Assembly: GCA_905373475.1 (NCBI GenBank)
Contig: CAJPTC010000025.1
Location: 1 to 40,221, forward strand
DNA from: Bacteroidia bacterium
GTDB taxonomy: Bacteria > Bacteroidota > Bacteroidia > Bacteroidales > CAJPTX01
Reading direction: 5' to 3'
DNA length: 40,221 bases
Below, piece after piece: positions 17,173-25,709 of the stretch. Each line of letters starts with the position of its first letter. The first letter of the stretch is position 1. Below the pieces are notes generated by a model. That model searched no databases and was not told the DNA's origin. It saw only the letters and a program-made list of their open reading frames with translations. The translations under genes were made by a program, and so were the position numbers.

Positions 17173-17190
17173 ATTGTTTTGCAAAACAAT
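17173..17190. promoter_or_regulatory. 18-bp perfect palindrome between divergent genes
   Basis: ATTGTTTTGCAAAACAAT is perfectly palindromic. It lies 12 bases before the tlyA start and 15 bases upstream of the minus-strand -7 box. It could be a dimeric repressor operator acting on both genes, or part of the divergent promoters. No regulator is identified. Confidence 0.45.
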
Positions 17191-17202
17191 GAGAGTGGAG
17201 GG

Positions 17203-18021
17203 ATGCAGGATTCGAGTCGTCTGGATCGTTATCTTTCAGAGCAACATTTGGTGGCTTCACGCACCTTGGCGCAAAAAGTGATTCGTCTGGGAGCAGTGCG
17301 CGTCAACGGTATTATTGAATATGACGTGGCTCGCAGCGTCACTCCTGCGGATAGGGTGGAGATTGCCGCTCATGCTTTGTTGGACTATGTGTCACAGGGG
17401 GCTCTGAAACTAATAAAAGCCGTGCAAACGTTCGGCGTCTCTTTCCAAGGTTTACGTGTGTGGGACATTGGGGCATCTACGGGAGGCTTTACACAATGCG
17501 TGCTAGAATATGGCGCCAGTGTGGTATATGCTACCGATGTGGGGCACGGGCAGCTACACTGCTCGCTACGAGCCGATTCGCGTGTACGCGTTGCAGAAGG
17601 TCTAAACGTGAAAGATGTGACGCCTGCTTTTTTTGAACCCACTGCGGGAATAGATTGCGCGGTATGCGATGTCTCTTTTATCTCGCTACAAGCTGTTTTT
17701 CCCATACTAGGCGCTGTGCTCCCCACAACGGGATGGGCTATCTGCTTGGTAAAACCGCAGTTTGAAATGGGGGCGAAGTTTGCCAACAAGCGGGGCGTAG
17801 TGGTAAGCGCGGCACAGCATGAGAGAATTTTGAAGGAAACTGTAGACGTTGCAAAGGTTTTTGGGCTATTTGCAGAAACGGTTACTTTTAGCCCTCTGGG
17901 CGACGGAAAAGAAAAGAACATAGAATATTTGCTGCTTCTACATCGAGACAAGGAAGGAAAAAGGCTTATTGATGGGGAAATAAGCGACGTTGTGCACGCT
18001 GCACACGCACAAGGGAGGTAG
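17203..18021 (+). CDS. tlyA: TlyA family rRNA 2'-O-methyltransferase
   Basis: A 272-residue protein with an N-terminal S4 RNA-binding domain (RLDRYLSEQHLVASRTLAQK, then GAVRVNG) and an FtsJ/RrmJ-like methyltransferase domain. The SAM site is VWDIGASTGGFTQC. Catalytic-type residues are in ALKLIKAV, AVCDVSFISLQ and LVKPQFE. TlyA enzymes methylate cytidine 2'-OH in 16S and/or 23S rRNA and were once called hemolysins. I start at ATG 17203, preceded by GTGGAGGG, rather than at a TTG at 17179 that lies within the palindrome. Downstream is an AlkD-like gene 71 bases away. Confidence 0.93.
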   Translation: MQDSSRLDRYLSEQHLVASRTLAQKVIRLGAVRVNGIIEYDVARSVTPADRVEIAAHALLDYVSQGALKLIKAVQTFGVSFQGLRVWDIGASTGGFTQCVLEYGASVVYATDVGHGQLHCSLRADSRVRVAEGLNVKDVTPAFFEPTAGIDCAVCDVSFISLQAVFPILGAVLPTTGWAICLVKPQFEMGAKFANKRGVVVSAAQHERILKETVDVAKVFGLFAETVTFSPLGDGKEKNIEYLLLLHRDKEGKRLIDGEISDVVHAAHAQGR

Positions 18022-18092
18022 GAATAATAGATAGGGATGGAAATAATGTACAAGGGAGCTACAACGTTACTTCTCTACGAGGGTTATTTAGG

Positions 18093-18815
18093 ATGATAAA
18101 AACGACAAGCACAAAGTTATTACTCACACCAGAACAGGTGCATAAAGATTTGGAAGCTCGCGCCTCGGAAAAGTTGCGGGAATTTTCTTCGGGGCTTATA
18201 CCCACAATAAGCAAGGAGCAGATGCTTGGAGTTCCCGTGCCCGAGGTTCGGAAATTGGCTCGGCAATACCTGAAGAGCTATAGCCTCGAGGAGTATTTGG
18301 CAGAATTGCCGCACCGCTATTGGGAGGAATTGCTATTGCACGGCGAATTATTAAACCTTTACTCCGACTTTGAAACAGCGCTAGAAAAAGTAGAAGCACT
18401 TCTCCCCTACATCAACGATTGGGCATCGTGCGATACGTTGTCGCTCAAAGCTTTTGCCAAGAATCGGCAACTCTTGCTATTCCAATGCTCGCAATGGTTG
18501 GAACGTCAACACGAATATACCGTTCGCTTCGGCTTGGTATGCTTGAAACAATATTATTTGGACGAATTATTTTCGCACGAAATTCTTACACTAGCCGCAT
18601 CGGTTAGACGCGAAGAGTATTACATCAGGATGGCGCAAGCTTGGTTCTTTGCGGAGGCATTATTAAAGCAGCCCGACGCAACCCTCTCCTACCTTACCGA
18701 GGGGCGTCTGTTGGCTTGGGTACACAATAAGTCCATACAAAAAGCTTGTGAGAGCAAGCGAGTTCCATTGGAATTTAAGACAATGCTTCGCACGCTCCGC
18801 GTGTCTTCCAGATAA
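18093..18815 (+). CDS. DNA alkylation repair protein (AlkD-like HEAT repeats)
   Basis: A 240-residue all-helical protein of the DNA alkylation repair family (PF08713). Diagnostic stretches are GVPVPEVRKLARQYLK, the YWEELLLHGELLNLYS helix, INDWASCDTLSLKAF (the WxxCD motif of AlkD-like glycosylases) and WLERQHEYTVRFGLVCL. AlkD members excise bulky or cationic alkylated purines without base flipping. Several Bacteroidetes carry such stand-alone proteins. It lies 71 bases after tlyA and ends 11 bases before gldF. Confidence 0.9.
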   Translation: MIKTTSTKLLLTPEQVHKDLEARASEKLREFSSGLIPTISKEQMLGVPVPEVRKLARQYLKSYSLEEYLAELPHRYWEELLLHGELLNLYSDFETALEKVEALLPYINDWASCDTLSLKAFAKNRQLLLFQCSQWLERQHEYTVRFGLVCLKQYYLDELFSHEILTLAASVRREEYYIRMAQAWFFAEALLKQPDATLSYLTEGRLLAWVHNKSIQKACESKRVPLEFKTMLRTLRVSSR

Positions 18816-18826
18816 ATTCTTCGGTG

Positions 18827-19555
18827 ATGATTGCCATCTTTCGTAAAGAATTAACCCTTTTCTTTTCAACCCTCACGGGCTATGTGAGTGGTGGGCTCTT
18901 TCTCCTTCTGAGTGCCTTTTTTCTATGGCTTCTGCCAGGCTGGGGCAATGTTTTTGAAACGAATATAGCATCATTAACGCCTTTATTTGCCATGAGCCCG
19001 TGGTTATTCCTCGTGCTAGTACCCGCCGTAACGATGCGCATGTTTGCAGAAGAACAGCGCGAAGGTACATTAGAGCTATTAGCATCGCGCCCTGTGCCGA
19101 TATGGGGAATTGTACTCGGTAAGTATTTTGCCAGTGTAGTGTTGGTAGTGCTTATGCTATTGCCCACCGTCATTTTTGCACTCGTACTGAACGAATATGT
19201 AGCTTCGGCTAGTAGCCTTGATCTGGGTGCAACGCTAGGCTCATATTTTGGTTTGTTACTATTGGGAGCAGTCTATGCCTCGATCGGTTTATTTGCCTCT
19301 ACGCTAACTTCCAATTCGGTTGTCGCTTTCCTTTTGGGTGTTCTCATTTGTGTGGCGATATATGTAGGTTTTAGTGAGGTAGCCCTACTTTTTTCGGGCA
19401 ATGCGCAGTATGCACTCAGTTGGTTAGGCATAGAAGAGCACTACCGCTCCATCCGTCGCGGAGTGGTAGATACACGCGATGTGCTCTATTTCCTCTCCAT
19501 AGTGTGCTTATTCTTGTACTTCGCGGTACACATACTCAAAATGAGGAGGCGCTAG
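18827..19555 (+). CDS. gldF: Gliding/ABC-2 type permease GldF
   Basis: A 242-residue membrane protein with about six hydrophobic helices. It matches the GldF/ABC-2 permease pattern: an N-terminal IFRKELTLFFSTLTGYVSGG, then MRMFAEEQREGTLELLASRP, a hallmark of this permease group, and VLGKYFASVV. GldF forms an ABC transporter with GldG and the ATPase GldA, required for gliding in Flavobacterium; in non-gliding Bacteroidales its role is unknown. I use ATG 18827; an overlapping GTG at 18824 is also possible. One base separates the stop from gldG. No gldA gene is in the window. Confidence 0.92.
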   Translation: MIAIFRKELTLFFSTLTGYVSGGLFLLLSAFFLWLLPGWGNVFETNIASLTPLFAMSPWLFLVLVPAVTMRMFAEEQREGTLELLASRPVPIWGIVLGKYFASVVLVVLMLLPTVIFALVLNEYVASASSLDLGATLGSYFGLLLLGAVYASIGLFASTLTSNSVVAFLLGVLICVAIYVGFSEVALLFSGNAQYALSWLGIEEHYRSIRRGVVDTRDVLYFLSIVCLFLYFAVHILKMRRR

Positions 19556-19556
19556 A

Positions 19557-21287
19557 ATGTGGCAGATAGGAAAAAAGGACTTCAAGAAGAGATTTTCTAG
19601 CCTTCGCGGCAGTGTTCGCTTAGCCCTTGTGCTGATAGCCTTACTGCTAATAAACTATATCGGGAATACCCTCTACTATCGTTTCGATCTGACGGAGGAC
19701 AAGCGCTATACCCTGAGTGAGGTGTCCGAATCTACCTTTGCTCAAATAGATGGCACGGTTTATATCCGCACCTTCTTAGGAGGGGAACTACCCTTTGAGT
19801 TTCTCCGTTTGCGGAATGGGCTTACCGAACTTCTGGAGGAATATGCAGTAAGGAGCGGACATCGGGTAGAGTTTTTACACGAAGATCCGAACGAGGTGGC
19901 ACGCAACGAAGAGGAGCTAACCGCCTATCGGCGCGAACTGATAGCACAGGGCATAGAAGCTCTTACGGTGCACGAGCGTACGGCTTCGGGTACGCAGAGT
20001 GAGCGAATAGTATTCCCTGGTCTTTGTGCAAGCTATGCAGGTCGCACGGTTTACGTTAATCTGATGCGACGCGATGTAACGCTTAGCAACGACGATAACA
20101 TAACGATAGCATTACAGCGCCTAGAGTATACACTAACCTCAACACTCGTTCAACTACTTCAACGCCAAAAATCTACCTTAGCGTTTACCACCTCCCACGG
20201 AGAACTTGCGCCTCAGCAAACGGCAGATTGGGAACGCGACTTATTGCGCAGGTTCAATGTTCGGCACATCGATTCTCTACACCAAGTAGGAATGCTGGAC
20301 TCGTGCCGCATAGTGGTGGTGGCAAATCCGCAAGAACCATTTTCAGAACTCGAGAAATTAGTGCTTGACCAGTACGTAATGGAGGGCGGACGCCTTCTAC
20401 TGTTCATAAATCCCGTTGCAACGAGTATTGATAGTTTGCAACAGCAGGGACGGACTTTTGCCGTGCCGCGCGATCTGAATTTAGACGATATGCTTTTCCG
20501 TTATGGAGTAAGAGTCTCCACGCATTTGCTGCAAGATGGGCAATGTGCTCCGATCCCCGTAAATATGGCTTCTGCGGGCGAAGGAGCGCGCTTTACGCCC
20601 CTACCTTGGGTTTACTATCCGCTTCTTACACCGCAACCCTACACGCTTCTCTCACGCAATGTCCCCTTTGTTTATTCGCGCTTCCCAGTAGCCTTAGAAC
20701 TGACGAAAGCCAATGATAGCATTCTGAAAGTTCCATTTCTTACCTCTTCCAAATATGCGCGATTGGTATCCACGCCTAAAATTGTAGAACTGGGCGAAAT
20801 TCGAGAAGATCCGTCACAACGTCCTATGCCCCTTGCCGACGTACCCGTTGGTGTGCTTTTAGAGGGCAAATTCTCCTCTGTTTTTTCGCACCGCCCACTA
20901 CGAGCCATAGCCCCAGGACAAACCTTAAATTTCAAGGCAAAGAGCGAACCTACTCGCATTGTGCTGTTTGGCGACGGCAGATTGGCAGCCAACGAAGTGT
21001 CGTACAAGAATGGGCGGGAGCGTGTTTTGCCGCTCGGGTTTGATAAATACACGCAACAGACATTTGGCAACAAGGAGTTATTGGAGAATATTACACTCTA
21101 CCTCGGAGGTTATGAGGAATTGTTACTTCTGCGCGGGCGCGAATATACTTCGCAGTTGCTAGATGTGCGTCGCCTTGTTCGGGATCGGACTCTGCTTTTG
21201 GTATTAAATATTTCTTTGCCACTCCTCCTCTTGCTTCTAATGGGGGGAATGTGGTGGTTTATACGTTGGCGAAGATATCACAAGTAG
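19557..21287 (+). CDS. gldG: Gliding motility-associated ABC substrate-binding protein GldG
   Basis: A 576-residue protein. An N-terminal membrane helix (about 20-38, LALVLIALLLINYIGN) is followed by the conserved LTEDKRYTLSEVSE, a large periplasmic domain of the GldG/PF09822 type and a C-terminal membrane helix (about 545-570) rich in leucine. Motifs include FTTSHGEL, QYVMEGGRLLLFINPV and VLFGDGRLAANE near the end. It pairs with the GldF permease one base upstream, so both are translated together. The two-helix topology matches GldG. The transported substrate is unknown. Confidence 0.92.
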   Translation: MWQIGKKDFKKRFSSLRGSVRLALVLIALLLINYIGNTLYYRFDLTEDKRYTLSEVSESTFAQIDGTVYIRTFLGGELPFEFLRLRNGLTELLEEYAVRSGHRVEFLHEDPNEVARNEEELTAYRRELIAQGIEALTVHERTASGTQSERIVFPGLCASYAGRTVYVNLMRRDVTLSNDDNITIALQRLEYTLTSTLVQLLQRQKSTLAFTTSHGELAPQQTADWERDLLRRFNVRHIDSLHQVGMLDSCRIVVVANPQEPFSELEKLVLDQYVMEGGRLLLFINPVATSIDSLQQQGRTFAVPRDLNLDDMLFRYGVRVSTHLLQDGQCAPIPVNMASAGEGARFTPLPWVYYPLLTPQPYTLLSRNVPFVYSRFPVALELTKANDSILKVPFLTSSKYARLVSTPKIVELGEIREDPSQRPMPLADVPVGVLLEGKFSSVFSHRPLRAIAPGQTLNFKAKSEPTRIVLFGDGRLAANEVSYKNGRERVLPLGFDKYTQQTFGNKELLENITLYLGGYEELLLLRGREYTSQLLDVRRLVRDRTLLLVLNISLPLLLLLLMGGMWWFIRWRRYHK

Positions 21288-21417
21288 AGGTGAAGTAGTT
21301 TCAGCACATCAATTGTTTCGGGGCTAGGGAATTCGCAAAATTCTAAATGAGGGCATAGCATGGTTTCTCGGTTGTTTCGGGTATAGCGTGTATTGATTTT
21401 TGTTTCTAGCTTCTTTG

Positions 21418-21443
21418 TACTTTTGTTCGAGGAAAAGGAGGTG
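21418..21443 (+). promoter_or_regulatory. Promoter -7 box and strong Shine-Dalgarno of the SPOR gene
   Basis: TACTTTTG (21418-21425) matches TAnnTTTG exactly. Downstream, AAGGAGGTGA (about 21435-21444) precedes ATG 21447 and is nearly a full anti-16S complement, which is unusual in Bacteroidetes. Together they fix the start at 21447 rather than at an upstream in-frame ATG at 21393. Confidence 0.7.
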
Positions 21444-21446
21444 AAA

Positions 21447-21902
21447 ATGCGGGCTTGTATAGGGATCATAGTACTCATGCTGACCTGCTGCACTGTGTTA
21501 GCACAAGAGTCAAATTCGAGGAACGATGTGTATACGCTACTGCGCGAACCTGTGGCAGGAGCTGGAAAAGTTGAGATCGTTCAACCGCGGAAATTGGCAG
21601 AAGCTCTTTCCAACTATCATGCAAGAAATGCACAACACCCAGGACTGGATGGTTTCCGCGTGCGCATTTATCGCGATTTAGGCAAGAATGCACGTGCCGA
21701 AAGCGAAGCTGTGATGACACGAGTTCTGGAACAGTTCGAAGGGTTACGCGCCTATCGGACTTTTGATTCTCCCTATTACAAAGTCTCTGTTGGTGATTGT
21801 CGTACTCGTTTTGAAGCGTATGTACTGCGACAACGCCTCCTGAGCAGCTACCCACGAAGCTTCGTAGTAACGGAGCGCATCAATTTTCCAGCAACCGACT
21901 AA
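21447..21902 (+). CDS. Exported SPOR-domain-like protein
   Basis: A 151-residue exported protein. MRACIGIIVLMLTCCTVLAQ is a signal peptide, with cleavage expected after the alanine near residue 19. The C-terminal ~75 residues (GFRVRIYRDLGKNARAESEA, then YYKVSVGDCRTRFEAYVLRQ) have the repeat pattern of a SPOR domain, which binds peptidoglycan stripped of stem peptides at division sites. Small SPOR proteins with this signal-plus-domain layout are common in Bacteroidales. The stop is five bases before the transketolase N-terminal gene, although the functions are unrelated. Confidence 0.82.
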   Translation: MRACIGIIVLMLTCCTVLAQESNSRNDVYTLLREPVAGAGKVEIVQPRKLAEALSNYHARNAQHPGLDGFRVRIYRDLGKNARAESEAVMTRVLEQFEGLRAYRTFDSPYYKVSVGDCRTRFEAYVLRQRLLSSYPRSFVVTERINFPATD

Positions 21903-21907
21903 AAACT

Positions 21908-22795
21908 ATGAGCATGTATTACATAGAAGATCTTGCTTACAAGTTGCGGTGCGACGTGGTAAAAATCCTGACGAAGGTTGGCTCAGGTCACTTAGGAGGC
22001 TGTTTGAGTAGTGCAGATATTATTGCTACACTTTACGGGGGTGGATTCCTGACGAAAGAGGAAATCAAGGGTCGCTCAGTTTATCCGTTTGTGCTGAGTG
22101 TCGGACACCTAGCTCCCTTGCTGTATGCAGCCTTAGCGCGCATGGGCGAATTTCCGTTGAAAGAACTTTGGACACTCCGTCAGTTGGGCAGTCGGCTACA
22201 AGGACATCCAAGTATCGGGCATGGGCACGACCATGAGGCAACACCTGGACTATTTTGTGGTAGTGGCTCGCTAGGGCAAGGTCTCTCAATAGCGGCAGGG
22301 ATGGCTGTAGCACGCCCCGAAACTAGGGTTTATGCACTACTAGGCGACGGAGAGCTACAGGAAGGGCAGATATGGGAGGCAGCGATGTTTGCGGCTCATG
22401 AATCGCTCGAAAATCTCGTCGCCATAGTGGATGTTAACGGGCAGCAGTTAGACGGACCGACTTGGGACGTAATGGATTTATTAGACCTCGCCGCAAAATG
22501 GAAAGCTTTTGGTTGGGAGGTCTGTAAAGTAGATGGACATTCGTGCAAAGCTCTAGCTAAAGCAATAGGGAATCGGGGGAAAGTTTCTAAACCCAAAGTA
22601 ATACTTGCCAAGACGCGAATGGGCTGCGGAATACCTGCAATAGAAGATCAGAGTTCGTGGCACGGGAAAGCCCCTTCGCGAGAACAAGAACACGACTTTC
22701 TAACAGCTTTAGGAATTTCGTACACAACTATGTGGAATCGAGGCAATTTAGAGCCACTGGCAGCGGATCTAACTGTAAACTTAGAAGCGCTATGA
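21908..22795 (+). CDS. Transketolase, N-terminal subunit
   Basis: A 295-residue thiamine-diphosphate-binding half of a split transketolase. GSGHLGGCLSSADI (about 26-39) holds the conserved histidine, and SVGHLAPLLYAAL follows. GSGSLGQGLSIAAGMA and the ThDP motif LLGDGELQEGQIWEAAMFA, then VDVNG, are intact. Its stop codon overlaps the start of the C-terminal subunit gene in an ATGA junction, giving 1:1 coupled translation. The pair interconverts pentose and triose/hexose phosphates. An alternative identity is another two-subunit ThDP enzyme of the same superfamily. Confidence 0.9.
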   Translation: MSMYYIEDLAYKLRCDVVKILTKVGSGHLGGCLSSADIIATLYGGGFLTKEEIKGRSVYPFVLSVGHLAPLLYAALARMGEFPLKELWTLRQLGSRLQGHPSIGHGHDHEATPGLFCGSGSLGQGLSIAAGMAVARPETRVYALLGDGELQEGQIWEAAMFAAHESLENLVAIVDVNGQQLDGPTWDVMDLLDLAAKWKAFGWEVCKVDGHSCKALAKAIGNRGKVSKPKVILAKTRMGCGIPAIEDQSSWHGKAPSREQEHDFLTALGISYTTMWNRGNLEPLAADLTVNLEAL

Positions 22796-23757
22796 TAGTT
22801 ACAGAAAAAAGTGCGATGCGCACGGGCTTTGCAAAAGAAGTACGAGCCATAGCACAAACCGATCCGAATGTTATCCTCTTAGGCTGTGACGTAACTCGGT
22901 CACTTTTTCTTGACTCTTTTGCCGAAGAGTTGCCAGAACAATATCTCTCAATAGGTATCGCCGAACAGAACGCAGCGGGCATTGCAGCAGGATTAGCGCT
23001 ATGTGGCAAGAAACCTGTATTTGCCACCTACGCCGCATTTGCTACAACACGTGCGCTAGACCAAATCCGTATGAGTATTTGTTACAACAATGCGGGAGTC
23101 TTTATCGCTGGGGCACATGCGGGTCTGTCGGTAGGTCCCGACGGAGGCTCGCATCAGGCACTCGAAGATATCGCGGTTATGCGCTCTCTACCTGGAATGA
23201 CCGTAGTACTTCCGTGCGACGCCAATGAGACAGCCGCTGCCACAATGTACTACCTAGAAGGAGAGATGGATTCCCCTGTGTACATGCGGTTTGGGCGTAA
23301 TGAAGTTCCCAACTTTACTGCTCCCGAAAAAGAGTTCAAGGCTGGTGCCGAACTCTTACACAAAGGCGATGGTTCGTTTTTTATCGTTACACACGGGGCA
23401 ATGGTTTGGAACTGCCTTGAAGTTGTAGAGCGTCTCGAAGCGCAAGGGGTACATCCTTCACTCATCCAAATACGCACTTTGGGCGACGGATTGGCGGACG
23501 CCGTAATTCGGGAGTCGCATAGTGCCCAGAGCGTTCTTGTAGTAGAAGAACATCAGGTACAGGGCGGCGTAGGCGAATATGTTGCTCGAATCTTAGGAGC
23601 AAACGACAGTATGAGTCCCTTGTCCAACATTACATGCATAGGGGTGAACAGTGTGTTTGGGCAGTCTGGGACGCCCGAAGAACTATACCAGTTACACGGT
23701 CTCTCTGCGGATAAAATCTTCACTACGGCGTTGCACCTCGCCTCAAACAGGAGCTAA
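22792..23757 (+). CDS. Transketolase, C-terminal subunit
   Basis: A 321-residue pyrimidine-binding half of transketolase. The start at ATG 22792, within the ATGA overlap with the upstream stop, gives the usual N-terminus MIVTEKSAMRTGFAKEV. Key motifs are SIGIAEQNAAGIAAGLAL, with the catalytic glutamate, FATYAAFATTRALDQI, and AGLSVGPDGGSHQALEDIA. Residues from about 190 on form the C-terminal regulatory-type domain (LIQIRTLGD, VVEEHQVQGGVG). A longer in-frame reading from 22657 lies inside the partner gene and is rejected. It precedes the purF-like gene by 28 bases; ribose-5-phosphate from transketolase feeds PRPP, the PurF substrate. Confidence 0.91.
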   Translation: MIVTEKSAMRTGFAKEVRAIAQTDPNVILLGCDVTRSLFLDSFAEELPEQYLSIGIAEQNAAGIAAGLALCGKKPVFATYAAFATTRALDQIRMSICYNNAGVFIAGAHAGLSVGPDGGSHQALEDIAVMRSLPGMTVVLPCDANETAAATMYYLEGEMDSPVYMRFGRNEVPNFTAPEKEFKAGAELLHKGDGSFFIVTHGAMVWNCLEVVERLEAQGVHPSLIQIRTLGDGLADAVIRESHSAQSVLVVEEHQVQGGVGEYVARILGANDSMSPLSNITCIGVNSVFGQSGTPEELYQLHGLSADKIFTTALHLASNRS

Positions 23758-23785
23758 GAGCAAGTAAAGAATACAACCAACATAG

Positions 23786-25672
23786 ATGAGTGATTCTATT
23801 CAACACGAGTGCGGTATCGCGCTGCTCCGATTAAAGAAGCCGTTACAGTACTATCAAGAAAAGTATGGTACGTGGCGCTATGGGTTACAGAAAATGTACC
23901 TCCTGATGGAGAAACAGCACAACCGTGGGCAGGACGGCGCAGGAATTGCGAGCGTGAAATTTGACCTTCCTCCAGGGTATCGTTATATAGATCGTGCACG
24001 CAACAATACATCTGCACCCATTAAAGGCGTTTTTGCTGAGGTCTACGCGCCTATGAATGGCATTGAAGAAGAAAAGCTCAACGACGTGGAATGGGCAAAA
24101 CAGAACCTGCCATTTGCGGGAGAACTTTTCTTGGGGCACTTACGATACGGCACTTATGGAGGCGGGAGTATCAATTACGTTCATCCGCAGATTCGTGCGA
24201 ACAACTGGAAATCGCGTACTCTTGTGATGGCGGGGAATTTTAACCTCACCAACACGCGCGAGCTTTTCAATCTGCTCATATCACTCGGTCAGCACCCACA
24301 AGATCTTTCCGATACGGTTACCGTTCTTGAAAAGTTTGGTCACTTCCTAGACGATGCGAACCAAAAGCTTTTTCGCCAGTACAAAGATGCAGGACATCCC
24401 AACATCGAGATTAGCCAGCTCATAGCACAGCACCTCGACCTAGCGCAAATTATCAGCGAGGCTACCAAAGATTTTGACGGCGGCTATGCTATGGCAGGGC
24501 TCATAGGTCATGGCGACGGATTCGTGGCTCGCGACCCATGGGGCATACGCCCAGCTTTCTACATGGACAACGATGAGGTAACAGTAATAGCCAGCGAGCG
24601 CCCCGTTATTCAAACCGTAATGAATGTAAAAGCGGAAGATGTACACGAGATAAAGCCTGGCTATGCGCTTATCGTACGCAAAAACGGTACTGTTCAGCAC
24701 ATTCAAGTACGACAGCCCGAAGAACGCCATTCTTGCAGTTTTGAGCGCATTTATTTCTCGCGCGGTACGGATAAAGATATTTACCGAGAGCGCCTGAAAT
24801 TAGGTGAACTTCTCTCGCCTCAAATAGAAAAAGCAATTGGCGGCGATTTTGACCATACAGTTTTCTCTTTTATACCAAATACAGCCGAGACGGCTTTCTA
24901 TGGTATGGTGAAAGGGCTTGAATGTACATTAGATGAACGACGCATAGAACAGCTCGTACACGGCGGACACGACGAAGCGAGTATTCGTGAAATTATGCGC
25001 CACCGCATTCGAGTAGAGAAAATTGCGGTGAAGGACATTAAGCTGCGTACATTTATAGCGCAAGAATCGGCACGCGCTGACCTCGTGCCTCACGTATACG
25101 ACATTACTTATGGTACGCTGCGCGAAAATGTGGACACATTGGTTGTAATAGATGATTCCATCGTACGAGGCACTACGTTGCGCGATAGTATTTTGCGTAT
25201 TCTCGACAGGCTCGGTCCGAAATGCATCGTGGTAGTATCGAGCTCGCCGCAAGTGCGTTATCCAGATTGCTACGGTATTGACATGGCACGAATGGAAGAT
25301 CTCATAGCCTTTCGTGCAGCCATTGCGCTGATAAAGGAGCGTGGTATGCGTCATCTCATTACAGACGTATATGAGGCGTGTAAACTGGAAAATGCCCGAG
25401 AGGAACGTCAAGTTGAAAATTGTGTGCAACGCATCTATGCCCCCTTTACAGCCGAAGAGCTTTCAGAGGAAATGAGTCGGATGCTTCGTCTCCCAGACAT
25501 GAGGGCAGAACTAAGGATAGAATTCCAATCGGTAGAGAATTTACATATCGCCTGTCCTAATGATACGGGCGATTGGTACTTCACGGGCAACTACCCCACT
25601 CCTGGCGGTAACCGTGTAGCAAACCAAGCGTACATCAATTACATCGAAGGTAATCACTGTCGCGCGTATTGA
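23786..25672 (+). CDS. purF: Amidophosphoribosyltransferase (PurF family, long form)
   Basis: A 628-residue class II glutamine amidotransferase fused to a phosphoribosyltransferase. It makes 5-phosphoribosylamine from PRPP and glutamine, the first step of purine synthesis. The Ntn-type cysteine is C9 in HECGIALL, so an eight-residue leader must be removed, as in the Bacillus enzyme. HNRGQDGAGIAS and GHLRYGTYG follow. The PRPP loop is VVIDDSIVRGTT (about 452-463). It is ~120-150 residues longer than standard PurF, with extra sequence around 85-105 and at the C-terminus. Long PurF paralogues of about this size occur in Bacteroides, from memory, so it may be that second form rather than the only PurF. 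Confidence 0.88.
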   Translation: MSDSIQHECGIALLRLKKPLQYYQEKYGTWRYGLQKMYLLMEKQHNRGQDGAGIASVKFDLPPGYRYIDRARNNTSAPIKGVFAEVYAPMNGIEEEKLNDVEWAKQNLPFAGELFLGHLRYGTYGGGSINYVHPQIRANNWKSRTLVMAGNFNLTNTRELFNLLISLGQHPQDLSDTVTVLEKFGHFLDDANQKLFRQYKDAGHPNIEISQLIAQHLDLAQIISEATKDFDGGYAMAGLIGHGDGFVARDPWGIRPAFYMDNDEVTVIASERPVIQTVMNVKAEDVHEIKPGYALIVRKNGTVQHIQVRQPEERHSCSFERIYFSRGTDKDIYRERLKLGELLSPQIEKAIGGDFDHTVFSFIPNTAETAFYGMVKGLECTLDERRIEQLVHGGHDEASIREIMRHRIRVEKIAVKDIKLRTFIAQESARADLVPHVYDITYGTLRENVDTLVVIDDSIVRGTTLRDSILRILDRLGPKCIVVVSSSPQVRYPDCYGIDMARMEDLIAFRAAIALIKERGMRHLITDVYEACKLENAREERQVENCVQRIYAPFTAEELSEEMSRMLRLPDMRAELRIEFQSVENLHIACPNDTGDWYFTGNYPTPGGNRVANQAYINYIEGNHCRAY

Positions 25673-25709
25673 TTAACTTTACGCGTAGGACTATAAATCA
25701 TTTCGTTAA

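Noticed and set aside
17385..18053. 222-codon minus-strand open frame opposite tlyA
   Set aside because: It is a shadow of the tlyA frame, with a serine/threonine/proline-rich product and no family resemblance.
21908..23757. Frameshifted full-length transketolase
   Set aside because: Two-gene split transketolases with overlapping ATGA junctions are normal, and both halves have complete ends and intact motifs.
25673..25709. Glycine or purine riboswitch upstream of glyA
   Set aside because: The 37-base gap is too short to hold an aptamer and has no matching motif.
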